Below, one piece after another: positions 18,826 through 28,149 of a stretch of DNA of 64,000 nt (positions are counted from its first letter, which is position 1; each line of letters starts with the position of its first letter). Made by a program: the position numbers and the translations under genes. The stretch covers positions 434,001 through 498,000 of the forward strand of contig NZ_PJCF01000004.1 in the NCBI RefSeq assembly GCF_002835935.1, written 5' to 3'. The notes beneath the pieces are model-generated. The model did not search any database and had not been told where the DNA came from. It saw only the letters and a program-made list of their open reading frames with translations. This stretch comes from Paraglaciecola sp. MB-3u-78. GTDB lineage: Bacteria; Pseudomonadota; Gammaproteobacteria; Enterobacterales; Alteromonadaceae.

Positions 18826-19117
18826 GTCAATCTCCTGTGTGATGTAGTGGGCTAATCATAGCATTAATGAATGCTTAACCATTAACCTGCGTCAATAAAC
18901 AATAAAATCATCAATGTCAGTTTCAATTGCCGCATTGCTTGCCATTTGCCCCAAGAATAAGCCATTTTTAGCTAGAATTTGACATGCAGAAACTCAGTGG
19001 CGGTGCCACAAGAGATTGGAATGAGTGAATTATCCTAGCTGAGCAGTTAATTTTGGATGGCGAAAAGAAAATTAATCTGCTTAATTTGGATCTGACCTTT
19101 TTATGTTTAATGAAATA

Positions 19118-20164
19118 TTACTCGATGATCATTTTCGACATATCAGACACTAGCTCTGCGCCATCACCTGTTTCAATGAATGTAAATGCAATATCACCAG
19201 CGATAAACTGACATTCCTTTCGCTCACGGATACAAGCCCTAACACTATATATATCGAAAGGAGGAGCCGGAGTCCAATTTGATGCATTCAATATATTCTT
19301 TGAGATAAGAAAATGGTGAAGGCTTTTATGCGTATTCCCCCCCAATGCAGTGGACATGTTTTGGCCCAAAGATAATTTGCCTAGGGGCAGTAATGTTTCA
19401 CTTTTAAAATTTGCGGTTGCGTTATCATAATCAGCAATCCAATTTGATGACAATTTTATGTCCATATTAATGGCGTGTGAAAGCGATTTTGCAGCCGCAA
19501 AATTAATGTTGAAGAAAATGAGTTCTAGCCTAAGGGCATCAACAGCGTGTGAATACTCAAACTTAAAAACTAAATCTGCTGCAATGGTTAATTCACCCTC
19601 TTGTTCAAAAAAGCGCAGCACTCGTATACATCGTTCTTTAATGCTTATTTGCCATTTCTTATTATCTGTTTTTGGAATAGGGGTGAGATGATAAAAGCCA
19701 TCTATGGAGATTTTAGTTGAGTATGTTGCCAAAAATGCAGAGGTTTCATTTGCTACTATTTTGGCACCGACTTTTTTTAAAGCTGCGATTACGTCAATCT
19801 CCAGCAACTCGCCACTCACCGCCGAGCCTCTGGAGCCAACGACAACAATCTCCTCAATTTTGTCGGAAGGATCTTCCTTAAACACGTCATACTCTCTGAC
19901 TACCAAAGGTACGTTGCATACCTCATTCAGTTCATCAGACAATGCGGCTATATAGTTTTGGGTTTCGACATCCCCATGCAAAACAGCAAGGGTGATACTG
20001 CCTTCAGTTTTACTTGAATTGTCTACTCCTTGTATAAAGGAAAATCCAGAAATGGAATAGATAAAGTAAAACATGTAGATAGAAGCCAGAGCCAGACCTG
20101 TTTTTAAGAACGGCGACCACACCTTAGCAATCCATTTACGATACGTAACGTGTTCACTTCCCAT
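19118..20164 (-). CDS. Hypothetical protein with one N-terminal transmembrane helix
   Basis: Using the ATG at 20164, which is preceded by AAAGGAATGGG, the product is 348 residues; a longer start at 20209 lacks a ribosome-binding site. A single helix around residues 18-38 (LKTGLALASIYMFYFIYSIS) anchors a large soluble part with mixed strands and helices, including 'EIVVVGSRGSAVSGELLEID' and 'FKFEYSHAVDALRLELIFFN'. I do not recognise the family. Absence of a cleavable signal suggests an inner-membrane protein with a periplasmic domain. It is alone between DUF4404 and the CRISPR-Cas locus. Confidence 0.6.
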   Translation of the reverse strand: MGSEHVTYRKWIAKVWSPFLKTGLALASIYMFYFIYSISGFSFIQGVDNSSKTEGSITLAVLHGDVETQNYIAALSDELNEVCNVPLVVREYDVFKEDPSDKIEEIVVVGSRGSAVSGELLEIDVIAALKKVGAKIVANETSAFLATYSTKISIDGFYHLTPIPKTDNKKWQISIKERCIRVLRFFEQEGELTIAADLVFKFEYSHAVDALRLELIFFNINFAAAKSLSHAINMDIKLSSNWIADYDNATANFKSETLLPLGKLSLGQNMSTALGGNTHKSLHHFLISKNILNASNWTPAPPFDIYSVRACIRERKECQFIAGDIAFTFIETGDGAELVSDMSKMIIE

Positions 20165-20209
20165 GAATAACCCATTCCTTTTTGAATTCAGGATTAAAGA
20201 GACATTCAA

Positions 20210-20773
20210 CTCGGTGAACTGAACAGTCTTTAACTGAGAAAAAGTATTGATGAGGTTCTTTTAGTCGAAAAGAGATGTTACCGCAAGCCAAGATGGCTAA
20301 AAAAACAACCGATACACTGCTGCGACCCCGATACCCAAGCTAATATTCTAAACATACATAAATCAACCACCACGACAGGTTGATTTGACCACTTGATTTT
20401 CGAGCCCTTGATTTATGGTGCCGTTATGTTGGACTTTTTTTACACAATAAAAAGTAGACTAAAGTCGCATTTACTTATTGCATTTATATTAGTAAGGAGT
20501 AGTTTAAGTCCCTGATAAGTAAAAACTTACTTTTAAAAGTCGTCGGTAAGGAAACAAAAGATGTTAGTCCATGGACTATAGCCCACGTCAGCAGCGCCAT
20601 CGAGGCGAACCAAAAAATCATCTCCATCATTTGTCACTGCCAGTGCACCGAGCGTTATGCTGGTGGCAGCGCGCTGAGTCTTGCCAGAACGACCTTGACG
20701 ATCAATTTATCCTTCTGTGGTTCGTCTTTAATGCTAGCAACAACATGTTTGCACATAATTGATAAGGTAAAAA
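20210..20773. other. Regulatory gap in front of the WYL regulator of the CRISPR-Cas locus
   Basis: About 560 bp without a convincing gene. It contains an inverted repeat AAATCAACC/GGTTGATTT at 20360-20386 and a palindrome at 20517-20532 (listed separately). The only open frame of note (about 20571-20762) has no family features. The region probably carries the promoter and operator of the WYL gene. Confidence 0.45.
20517..20532. promoter_or_regulatory. Palindrome upstream of the WYL regulator, candidate operator
   Basis: AAGTAA-AAAC-TTACTT is a 6+6 inverted repeat. It sits about 240 bp before the WYL start in an AT-rich stretch with several related AAGT/ACTT phrases. WYL repressors of the BrxR/CapW type bind inverted repeats near their own promoters; assignment here is by position only. 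Confidence 0.35.
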
Positions 20774-21625
20774 TTGAGAATGGTAGTGGTAAGGGATAAT
20801 ACAAACATACGGTACAGGATTATTGAGTTACTCAGCTATTGGGAAGGGCTGGTTAACACCACTCAACTCATGGAGCACTTTTCCATCAGCCGCACTCAGG
20901 CACAAAAGTACTTCAAATCCTATCAGGTAGACTATCCCGACAACCTTATCTATGACAACCGACTCAAGGGTTTTAAGCCCAGTGAATATTTCACATCCCA
21001 CTGCATAAGTAGCGATGTGAGCGAATATTTAGACTGGTTAAATAATACCGGTCAGCTCGCTGCACCTATGCACAATACACGTTTCACCAATGCATCTTTA
21101 AGTCTGCCAGTGAGACAAGTATTACCCCAAATTATGCGTGGCCTAGTCAGTGCCATAAAGCATCAAAAGCGACTCGAGGTTGACTATGTCTCGCTCGCCA
21201 ATCCCAATGGCGAAGGGCGTATTATTCAGCCCCACATATTTGTTAAAACAGGCCTGCGCTGGCATTTGCGAGCCTTTGACGAAAAACATCAACAATTTAG
21301 AGACTTTGTATTAAGCCGGTTTCGTGGGCAACCCGAAATATTAGATAACGCCACACATAAAGCCGCGCAGGACATAGCATGGAACAAAACTATTGAGATG
21401 ATTTTTTCAGCAGACAGCAGACTCTCACCAAATAAAAAAAACGTCATTGAACAAGATTATCAAATGCAAGACGGCAAGCTAGTCACTAAAACACGGGCAG
21501 CACTGGCCCAATATTTACTGCAAGACATGCAGGTCAATATCAAATTTCATGACGCCATCCCAGAAGCCCAACAACTCATACTGGTTAACTATAACGACAT
21601 AAAACAATGGTTATTTAATGCTTAG
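20774..21625 (+). CDS. WYL-domain transcriptional regulator (BrxR/CapW-like) next to the cas genes
   Basis: 283 residues. N-terminal winged-helix region ('RIIELLSYWEGLVNTTQLMEHFSISRTQAQKYFKSY'-type HTH over residues 10-50), a WYL-like domain in the middle ('HQKRLEVDYVSL', 'IIQPHIFVKTGLRWHLRAFDEK', 'FRDFVLSRF'), and a C-terminal WCX-like extension. In the WYL core the usual tyrosine strand is 'GLRWHLRAFD'. Such proteins repress phage-defence operons and may sense nucleic-acid ligands. A TTG start at 20774 is better spaced to AAGG than the ATG at 20780. It ends 150 bp before cas1 on the same strand, so it probably regulates the cas genes. Confidence 0.82.
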   Translation: MRMVVVRDNTNIRYRIIELLSYWEGLVNTTQLMEHFSISRTQAQKYFKSYQVDYPDNLIYDNRLKGFKPSEYFTSHCISSDVSEYLDWLNNTGQLAAPMHNTRFTNASLSLPVRQVLPQIMRGLVSAIKHQKRLEVDYVSLANPNGEGRIIQPHIFVKTGLRWHLRAFDEKHQQFRDFVLSRFRGQPEILDNATHKAAQDIAWNKTIEMIFSADSRLSPNKKNVIEQDYQMQDGKLVTKTRAALAQYLLQDMQVNIKFHDAIPEAQQLILVNYNDIKQWLFNA

Positions 21626-21672
21626 TCGTGGGTTTTTCGGCAAAACCTGACCACTTTGTTTACTGGTTTTAT

Positions 21673-21698
21673 TTCAGGGATTGTGTCAATTCAGGGAT
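21673..21698. promoter_or_regulatory. Direct repeats in the cas1 promoter region
   Basis: TTCAGGGAT occurs at 21673-21681 and 21690-21698, 17 bp apart, about 80-100 bp before the cas1 GTG start. Position suggests a regulator or promoter element; no experimental motif is known to me. Confidence 0.3.
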
Positions 21699-21775
21699 AA
21701 GTCAGAATTGAAAAAAATAACACAAACCGAAGTCTGAATATATTTTGCATAATGGATTAAGGAGTACCATAAAAA

Positions 21776-22744
21776 GTGAAAGATTTATCACCATCAGATC
21801 TTAAAACCATTTTGCATTCCAAACGGGCGAATTTGTATTACCTGGAATATTGCCGGGTGATGCAAAAAGACGGGCGAGTGTTGTATCTCACTGAAGCCCT
21901 CTCTTCTCAAAAGACAGGGGAGAATCAGTATTTTAATATCCCTATCGCCAATACCACAGTGTTGCTTCTGGGCAACGGCACATCTATCACCCAAGCAGCA
22001 GTAAGAATGCTCGCCCAAGCGGGCGTATTACTTGGATTTGCTGGTGGTGGTGGCACACCGCTCTATATGGGCAATGATATCGAGTGGATGACACCGCAAA
22101 GTGAATATCGGCCAACGGAATATATCCAAGGATGGTTGTCGTTTTGGTTCGATGATGCAAAACGCTTGCAGGCAGCAAAGCAATTCCAGGTAGCAAGAAT
22201 TGAATACCTGTTGCGCGTTTGGGGCAAGGATCGGGATCTGAGTGCTGAAGGATTTACGACGGATAACGCCGATATTAAAGCAGCATTAAACCGTTTTAAC
22301 ACACGCACCGACTTAGCGGTTAAACCTTCTGAACTGTTATTGACCGAAGCACAGCTGACCAAGGTGTTATACAAATTTGCCGCTAAAAATACGGGAGTCA
22401 CAGACTTTAGTCGCCAGCATCAGAGCACCGACAAAGCCAACGATTTTCTTAACCATGGCAACTATCTAGCCTACGGCTTAGCGGCTTGTACATTGTGGGT
22501 ATTAGGCATACCCCATGGTTTTGCCGTGATGCACGGTAAAACCCGCCGCGGGGCACTTGTTTTTGATATAGCCGATTTAATCAAAGACGCCATTGTACTG
22601 CCCTGGGCCTTTATCTGCGCCAAAGAAAATGCCACAGAACAAGAGTTTCGCCAGCAAGTGCTACAAAAATTCACCGACCACAAAGCGCTGGATTTTATGT
22701 TCGAACAGGTCAAAAAAGTTGCGTTGCAAGAGCAGAAAGAATGA
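21776..22744 (+). CDS. cas1: Type I-F CRISPR-associated endonuclease Cas1
   Basis: 322 residues, typical of Cas1f. It starts at GTG with TAAGGAGT upstream. Metal-binding catalytic residues are in place: Glu191 in 'LLTEAQLTKVLYKF', His253 in 'GFAVMHGKTRRG', and Asp264/267 in 'LVFDIADLIKDA'. With the Cas2 part of Cas2-3 it forms the integrase that inserts new spacers next to the leader. In most I-F loci cas1 and cas2-3 abut; here a reversed vapBC pair separates them by about 690 bp, with vapC ending only 13 bp after cas1. Confidence 0.96.
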   Translation: MKDLSPSDLKTILHSKRANLYYLEYCRVMQKDGRVLYLTEALSSQKTGENQYFNIPIANTTVLLLGNGTSITQAAVRMLAQAGVLLGFAGGGGTPLYMGNDIEWMTPQSEYRPTEYIQGWLSFWFDDAKRLQAAKQFQVARIEYLLRVWGKDRDLSAEGFTTDNADIKAALNRFNTRTDLAVKPSELLLTEAQLTKVLYKFAAKNTGVTDFSRQHQSTDKANDFLNHGNYLAYGLAACTLWVLGIPHGFAVMHGKTRRGALVFDIADLIKDAIVLPWAFICAKENATEQEFRQQVLQKFTDHKALDFMFEQVKKVALQEQKE

Positions 22745-22757
22745 AATTATACCTAAT

Positions 22758-23126
22758 TCAATGGAAAGAAAAGCTGAGCTTTAAGTCGTCTGCAAGGTTT
22801 TTTAATCTGCGATCATTTGTCCACAAAAAGGTGTTAGTACTGAGTAACGTTGACGCCAGTAAATGTAGATCAATAAAACCAATGCCTTTACCAAACAAGC
22901 TGTGTTTTTCTAAACAGTGCAAGGCCTCTTGATGCGTAGCATGGTTAGCATGTGGCAAACTTTGCCACAATTTGATGATGGACAAACGATTTCGCAAATT
23001 GCCACAAGCCAGTTCACCAACAATCATAGGATGCATGCAGACTTGCCCATTTATCAACAATTGGCTCAGCACATCATCTTTTTTACGAATGTGATCAATC
23101 CACACAGAGCTATCGACCAAAACCAT
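22758..23126 (-). CDS. vapC: VapC-family PIN-domain toxin
   Basis: 122 residues of a PIN ribonuclease. Acidic residues expected at the active site are visible: Asp5 in 'MVLVDSSVWIDH', Glu38 in 'MIVGELACG', Asp near residue 87 in 'GIGFIDLHLLAS' and Asp near residue 104 in 'LWTNDRRL'. VapC toxins cleave tRNA or rRNA when freed from their antitoxin. The ATG overlaps the vapB stop by one base, the usual coupled arrangement. It sits inside the CRISPR-Cas locus, convergent with cas1. Confidence 0.9.
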   Translation of the reverse strand: MVLVDSSVWIDHIRKKDDVLSQLLINGQVCMHPMIVGELACGNLRNRLSIIKLWQSLPHANHATHQEALHCLEKHSLFGKGIGFIDLHLLASTLLSTNTFLWTNDRRLKNLADDLKLSFSFH

Positions 23127-23326
23127 TATTCAGTCATTTCGCTCTGGCGACGAGGGCTCAATTGTGCCGACGGATCAGTACCGCCCAATAAAGCCAAACG
23201 TCGTGCGCTTTCACGCTCAATTAAAGCTTTTAAGCCCTCTCTCATTAAAGCGGTTTTTTCTTTTACACCCGTCAACTCAACGGCTTGTGCAAATAAGTCA
23301 TCATCGATATTTAAGGTTGTACGCAT
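23126..23326 (-). CDS. vapB: VapB-family antitoxin
   Basis: 66 residues. 'MRTTLNIDDDLFAQAVELTG' followed by 'KTALMREGLKALIERES' is the ribbon-helix-helix or DUF2191 type of VapB antitoxin; the C-terminal tail wraps the PIN toxin. The protein should repress its own promoter, alone and with VapC. The promoter lies in the 111-bp gap shared with the divergent cas2-3 gene, where a strong palindrome is present at 23342-23379. Confidence 0.88.
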   Translation of the reverse strand: MRTTLNIDDDLFAQAVELTGVKEKTALMREGLKALIERESARRLALLGGTDPSAQLSPRRQSEMTE

Positions 23327-23341
23327 ATTTATATTCCTCAG

Positions 23342-23379
23342 GCATCAATATAGTCATCAGTATATGCCTATATTGATGC
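23342..23379. promoter_or_regulatory. Long inverted repeat between vapB and cas2-3, probable VapBC operator
   Basis: GCATCAATATAG (23342-23353) and its exact complement CTATATTGATGC (23368-23379) are separated by 14 bp; a second, nested pair AGGCAT/ATGCCT (23340-23345, 23364-23369) overlaps it. The element begins 15 bp upstream of the vapB start and 58 bp upstream of cas2-3, where a VapBC complex would be expected to bind. Operator function is inferred. Confidence 0.65.
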
Positions 23380-23437
23380 TTATCGCAAAAAATAAACACC
23401 ACGAGCGTCTTATGCCAGAAAAAGAAGGTGAACAGCC

Positions 23438-26400
23438 ATGATGGTCACCTTTGTCAGCCAATGCGAAAAAAACGCCCTCAAGAAAACCCGCAGAGTACTA
23501 GACGCCTTTGCCGACCGCATAGGCGACAACACCTGGCAAACCCTGATCACCGAAGACGGCCTGCTCACCATTAAAAAAATGCTCCGCCAAACGGCCAGTA
23601 AAAGTACTGCGGTGAGTTGCCACTGGATACGCAGCCGTGCACGTAGCCAGTTTTTGTGGGTGGTGGGTAGTAGGCATAAGTTTAATGAATTGGGCGTGGT
23701 GCCGGTAAATAGTACCAAACGTACTTTGCTGAATACAGATATTGAAAATGATTGGCACTACTTGCCATTAATTAAAGCCTTGGTTGGATTAGCCGCCTTA
23801 TTACATGATTGGGGCAAAGCAACGGCTTTATTTCAGGAAAAACTCAATCCTGTGAATAAAATGGGCTTTAAGGGTGATCCGATCCGTCATGAATGGATTT
23901 CCCTGTTGTTATTAAATGCGTTTATTCAGTCAACGGACACTAGTTCAGACGAAGTTTGGTTAACCCAGCTTAGTAATGGGGTGGTTAATGAAGATACTCT
24001 TAAACAACAGGTAAAACAAAACGAGCTGCAGCCCTTGAGTAAATTGCCGCCAGTTGCCAAGTTAGTCGCCTGGCTCATCGTTTCTCATCATCGTTTACCG
24101 TTGCCGGATAAAGAAAACTGGAACAATTACACAGCGGAATCAGCCGACTCTATTGATGTCATGCTCAGCAGAATTACTAAAGAGTGGGGCTATGAAAATC
24201 GATTTGATGAAATAGAATATCAAAAACGACTAATTGAATGTTTCAGCTTCCCTAAAGGCTTAATAAGCAATTCGAAGCCCTGGCTCAGTCAGATAAAAAA
24301 ATGGTCGCTGCGATTGTTAACCAACCAAAAGCAAGCCACAGAATGTATAAATGATGGTAGTTATCGCGTAGTCATTAACCATGCTCGACTGTGTTTGATG
24401 TTGGGAGACCATTATTACTCATCACAGCAAGCAGATAAAAAATGGCAGGATACAACAGGCTTATTTGCCAACACTGATCGTGCAACTAATCGCTTAAAAC
24501 AAAAATTGGATGAGCACTTAGTCGGAGTAGCGAGAAGTGCCTTACAGACGGCCCATTTGTTACCCGCATTTGAACGGGAGCCACCCGTCGCACAAGACAT
24601 AAATAGTTTAAGAAAACGCAGTCCTAAACCTTTTGAATGGCAAGACAAAGCCGTAGATAAAATCCTTGCTTGGCAGCAAGAGACTGCCAAGCAGAGTAAG
24701 CTGAAATTCGGCTTTTTTACTGTCAATATGGCCAGCACCGGTTGTGGTAAAACATTTGCCAATGCCAAAGTGATGCAAGCCTTATCAAACGACACTAAAA
24801 GCTTACGTTTTATTTTAGCCCTTGGTTTGCGTACGTTAACCTTGCAAACGGGTGATGAGTATCGTAATCGTGTTGGTTTAGATAACAGCGAACTAGCGGT
24901 ACTAATTGGTTCTCGTGCCGTCATGGAATTGCATCAGCAAACAAAGATAGATCAAGACGACCAGAGTTTTGAAAACACCGGTTCTTTGTCACAAGAGCCG
25001 TTGCTGGGTGAGGAGCTGGACTACGACTGCGCCATACCCGAACAAGGTTTAAGTACAGTATTAACGTGCGAGCGTGATAAGCAATTTCTCTATGCACCAG
25101 TTCTGGCTTGTACTATTGATCATCTAATGGCCGCGACTGAAACTAAACGCGGTGGCCGTTATATCTTGCCAACACTGCGGCTTATGTCCTCTGATTTGGT
25201 CATCGATGAAATTGATGATTTTACTGGTGATGATTTAATCGCCATTGGACGCTTGATTCATTTGGCAGGTATGCTTGGCCGTAAAGTGATGATTTCATCG
25301 GCGACTATACCCCCTTATCTTGCCGAAGGTTATTTTAAGGCTTATAGAGATGGTTGGAAATTATATTGCCAAACTCGGGATGCCAGCAATGTTATCGGCT
25401 GCGCCTGGATAGATGAATTTTCGACTAAAGTCAGCACTAACAATAACATTGAAACGCCCTCTGCCATATTGGAATATAGAGAAGAACATACCCAATTTAT
25501 TGAAAAACGTGTAGCAAAACTTCAGCAACAACCAGCCAAACGCAAAGCCGATATTACTGACTGTCAAAGTATTATTGAAGATCATCAGGGGCAAACTCAT
25601 CGCCAGCAAGAGGTAATTGAAAGTAAACAAACAGCCTATTTTGAGTTGATTGCACAAAGTACTCTTAACAAACATCAGCAACATCATTATTACGATGAAC
25701 GCAGCGAAACTAAGGTGTCGTTTGGAGTGATTCGAGTTGCTAATATTTCGCCATGTGTTGACCTCACCCAATATCTGTTAGAAAAAGACTGGCCTGAAAA
25801 CACAGAAGTCAGAGTTATGGCTTATCATAGTCAACAAGTGTTGTTGCTACGCTCTTTACAAGAAAGGCATTTAGATCTGGTTCTTAAACGCAAAGAAAAG
25901 CAATGTGAAATTCCCGCAGCCTTGAATGAACCTGTTATTCGCCAGCATTTAACTATCATAAAAAATCTATCTCCAAAGATTGAAAATGTTCTATTTATAT
26001 TGGTGGCAACACCGGTTGAAGAAGTTGGCCGTGACCACGATTTTGATTGGGCGGTGATCGAACCTTCATCTTATCGTTCTATTATTCAGTTGGCAGGAAG
26101 AGTTAAGCGGCATCGGCAAGGGGAGGTTTCTGAGCCGAATATTGCCTTGATGCAATATAACTGGAAGGGTATACGAGATCATCATGATGAAAATGCCAAG
26201 GTATTTAATCGGCCAGGTTTTGAAGACCTTATTCGTTTAACAACTCATGACATAAAACAGCTTATTGATGTCAATCTCATCGCTCAACGTTTGGATGCCA
26301 TTCCTCGTATTCAACAGTCAGCGCAATTAACGGCAAATTTCCTACGAAATTTAAATCAGGCCTCCAGCTTAGCTGAACTTGAACATGCCGCCACTTGGCA

Positions 26401-26836
26401 TTGGCTGGCAAATTACAAAAATTCTGGCGATAAAGCGCAAGTAGGCCCCCAAACTTTGCAGGGCTGGTTAAATCATCATTGGTTTTTAACTGCCTTGCCT
26501 CAAGCATTAGCACCATTTCGGAAAAGTGCACCGAGCCTAAGGGTGTTTTTGGTGTTTGATGAACATCAGCAAACGAGCCGGTTTTGTGAAAAAAATGAGC
26601 AAGGCTTTGCCATTGAACGGGAGGGGCCACTTAATATACAACGAATAACATTAAGTGAACAAGCGCAGCAAAGATTATGGATAACACGGGATTTTGATCA
26701 AAGTTGTAAGGCGTTAGTCGATGATCAGTATCTTAGTCAAAGAAGAATTTCATTGCGGTATGGGGAGTTAAGCTTCCCCCACGATGAGAAAAAACAGTAT
26801 GGCTATAACGACCAATTGGGATTGGTAAAAATTTAA
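23438..26836 (+). CDS. cas3: Type I-F Cas2-Cas3 fusion nuclease/helicase
   Basis: 1132 residues. Residues 1-95 are the Cas2 domain. An HD nuclease follows with His123-Asp124 in 'LLHDWGKATALF'. The superfamily 2 helicase has Walker A 'STGCGKT' near residue 432, the Walker B 'VIDEIDD' near 588, motif III 'SSATIPP' and motif VI around 'QLAGRVKRH' near 890. Cas2-3 bridges adaptation and interference: it works with Cas1 in spacer integration and is recruited by Cascade to unwind and degrade target DNA. The ATG follows AAGGTG. The gene heads the cas2-3-csy1-csy2-csy3-csy4 unit; its promoter region is shared with the divergent vapBC. Confidence 0.96.
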   Translation: MMVTFVSQCEKNALKKTRRVLDAFADRIGDNTWQTLITEDGLLTIKKMLRQTASKSTAVSCHWIRSRARSQFLWVVGSRHKFNELGVVPVNSTKRTLLNTDIENDWHYLPLIKALVGLAALLHDWGKATALFQEKLNPVNKMGFKGDPIRHEWISLLLLNAFIQSTDTSSDEVWLTQLSNGVVNEDTLKQQVKQNELQPLSKLPPVAKLVAWLIVSHHRLPLPDKENWNNYTAESADSIDVMLSRITKEWGYENRFDEIEYQKRLIECFSFPKGLISNSKPWLSQIKKWSLRLLTNQKQATECINDGSYRVVINHARLCLMLGDHYYSSQQADKKWQDTTGLFANTDRATNRLKQKLDEHLVGVARSALQTAHLLPAFEREPPVAQDINSLRKRSPKPFEWQDKAVDKILAWQQETAKQSKLKFGFFTVNMASTGCGKTFANAKVMQALSNDTKSLRFILALGLRTLTLQTGDEYRNRVGLDNSELAVLIGSRAVMELHQQTKIDQDDQSFENTGSLSQEPLLGEELDYDCAIPEQGLSTVLTCERDKQFLYAPVLACTIDHLMAATETKRGGRYILPTLRLMSSDLVIDEIDDFTGDDLIAIGRLIHLAGMLGRKVMISSATIPPYLAEGYFKAYRDGWKLYCQTRDASNVIGCAWIDEFSTKVSTNNNIETPSAILEYREEHTQFIEKRVAKLQQQPAKRKADITDCQSIIEDHQGQTHRQQEVIESKQTAYFELIAQSTLNKHQQHHYYDERSETKVSFGVIRVANISPCVDLTQYLLEKDWPENTEVRVMAYHSQQVLLLRSLQERHLDLVLKRKEKQCEIPAALNEPVIRQHLTIIKNLSPKIENVLFILVATPVEEVGRDHDFDWAVIEPSSYRSIIQLAGRVKRHRQGEVSEPNIALMQYNWKGIRDHHDENAKVFNRPGFEDLIRLTTHDIKQLIDVNLIAQRLDAIPRIQQSAQLTANFLRNLNQASSLAELEHAATWHWLANYKNSGDKAQVGPQTLQGWLNHHWFLTALPQALAPFRKSAPSLRVFLVFDEHQQTSRFCEKNEQGFAIEREGPLNIQRITLSEQAQQRLWITRDFDQSCKALVDDQYLSQRRISLRYGELSFPHDEKKQYGYNDQLGLVKI

Positions 26837-26847
26837 TAGGAGGGTTT

Positions 26848-28149
26848 ATGGTAGACAAAGAAATAACGGCTTTTTTCGACGAACGAAAAACCTCATGGTT
26901 AAAGAAAAATATTTCAGCAACGATGTCAGAAGTGGATGTGCGAGAGAAAAAATTAGAGTGCGAATCTGTTTTTGCACTAAAGCATTGGCTACCCAATGCG
27001 GCCAGTAGAGCAGGGCAGATCACTATTTCAACACACCCTTGTACATTTAGTCACCCCAGTTCACGTAAAAATAAAAACGGCTATGCCAGTTCTATTATTG
27101 CTAATAGCAAGAGGGTAAATGATGGATTTTTAAGGAGTGGAAATGTCGCAGTCGATGCAGATGCTTTAGGTAATGCTGCCGCGTTAGACGTATATAAATT
27201 TTTAACTCTGGTGATGGGAGACGGGCAAACTTTAATCGAACATCTGGAACAAGATACTGATCTAGCATTAAGTTTACTTTCATTATCCAATGCTGATGAA
27301 AGTCAAAATTACCAAAAGCTAAAACATGGCTTTTTGGCAATGACGACTGGTGCTGACGAAAGTATTACCAGCTCCAAAATAAAACAGGTCTTTTTCCCTG
27401 TAAAAGAACAATCTAATGGCAATCCTACAGACGTTAATAATTATCACCTGCTGTCTATTTTGACTGCATCAGGAATGGTATTTGAATTAAGAAAGCGCCT
27501 TGATGGGATGCGCTTTGGTGATGCTATAAAACTTGCGCGCGACAAAAAAAAGAATAATCAGCAGCACGAAGGTTATTGCGAAATTTATAATTTAACCACT
27601 ATTGGTTACGGTGGTACAAAACCACAAAATATTAGTGTGCTAAATAACCAGAATGGGGGCAAAGCTCATATGTTTATGAGTGCACCGCCGCAATTAAAAA
27701 ATCGCAATATACACTTTCCTCATACAGACTTTTTCAGTCAAACCGTGAATTATTTCCAATGTAAAAATCAGTTTTATCAGTTGCATAAACTCTATAGTCG
27801 TGACGATAACAATATGCATATACGGGCTGAGCGTGATGAGTATTATCAAAGTGTGATTGATCACATTATTGAAAAAATGTGGCAGGTACGTAGCATCGCA
27901 CTTGAGCAATATAACTCATCAGCAAACCAATTACAGTCGTCACAAAAAACATGGTTGTGCGAAGACGAATCCAGCAAAACGCTGCGAGATACCACAGATG
28001 ATTGGTTGGACGGAATAGTTAAATCAGTGTCCATTTTCTTATTTTATGGTTATGAAAAAATACTGGGTAAAAAAGCCGTTAAATTCAGTGATGTTGAGCA
28101 TATATATATCCAGCAGTTGGTGTTGTTAAATAAGGAGGCATTGCGATGA
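26848..28149 (+). CDS. csy1: Type I-F Cascade large subunit Csy1 (Cas8f)
   Basis: 433 residues, normal for Csy1. Recognised by its place in the I-F operon and family-typical segments such as 'KHWLPNAASRAGQITISTHPC', read here in two parts around residues 45-65, and 'GYGGTKPQNIS' with 'LLSSPP'-like 'MFMSAPPQL' later. Csy1 pairs with Csy2 at the 5-prime end of the crRNA and reads the GG protospacer-adjacent motif. A GGAGGG site is 6 bases before the ATG, 11 bp after cas2-3. The stop overlaps the csy2 start (ATGA). Confidence 0.93.
   Translation: MVDKEITAFFDERKTSWLKKNISATMSEVDVREKKLECESVFALKHWLPNAASRAGQITISTHPCTFSHPSSRKNKNGYASSIIANSKRVNDGFLRSGNVAVDADALGNAAALDVYKFLTLVMGDGQTLIEHLEQDTDLALSLLSLSNADESQNYQKLKHGFLAMTTGADESITSSKIKQVFFPVKEQSNGNPTDVNNYHLLSILTASGMVFELRKRLDGMRFGDAIKLARDKKKNNQQHEGYCEIYNLTTIGYGGTKPQNISVLNNQNGGKAHMFMSAPPQLKNRNIHFPHTDFFSQTVNYFQCKNQFYQLHKLYSRDDNNMHIRAERDEYYQSVIDHIIEKMWQVRSIALEQYNSSANQLQSSQKTWLCEDESSKTLRDTTDDWLDGIVKSVSIFLFYGYEKILGKKAVKFSDVEHIYIQQLVLLNKEALR

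Noticed and set aside
20571-20762. Possible 63-residue gene upstream of the WYL regulator
   Set aside because: No ribosome-binding site, no family features, and composition not protein-like.
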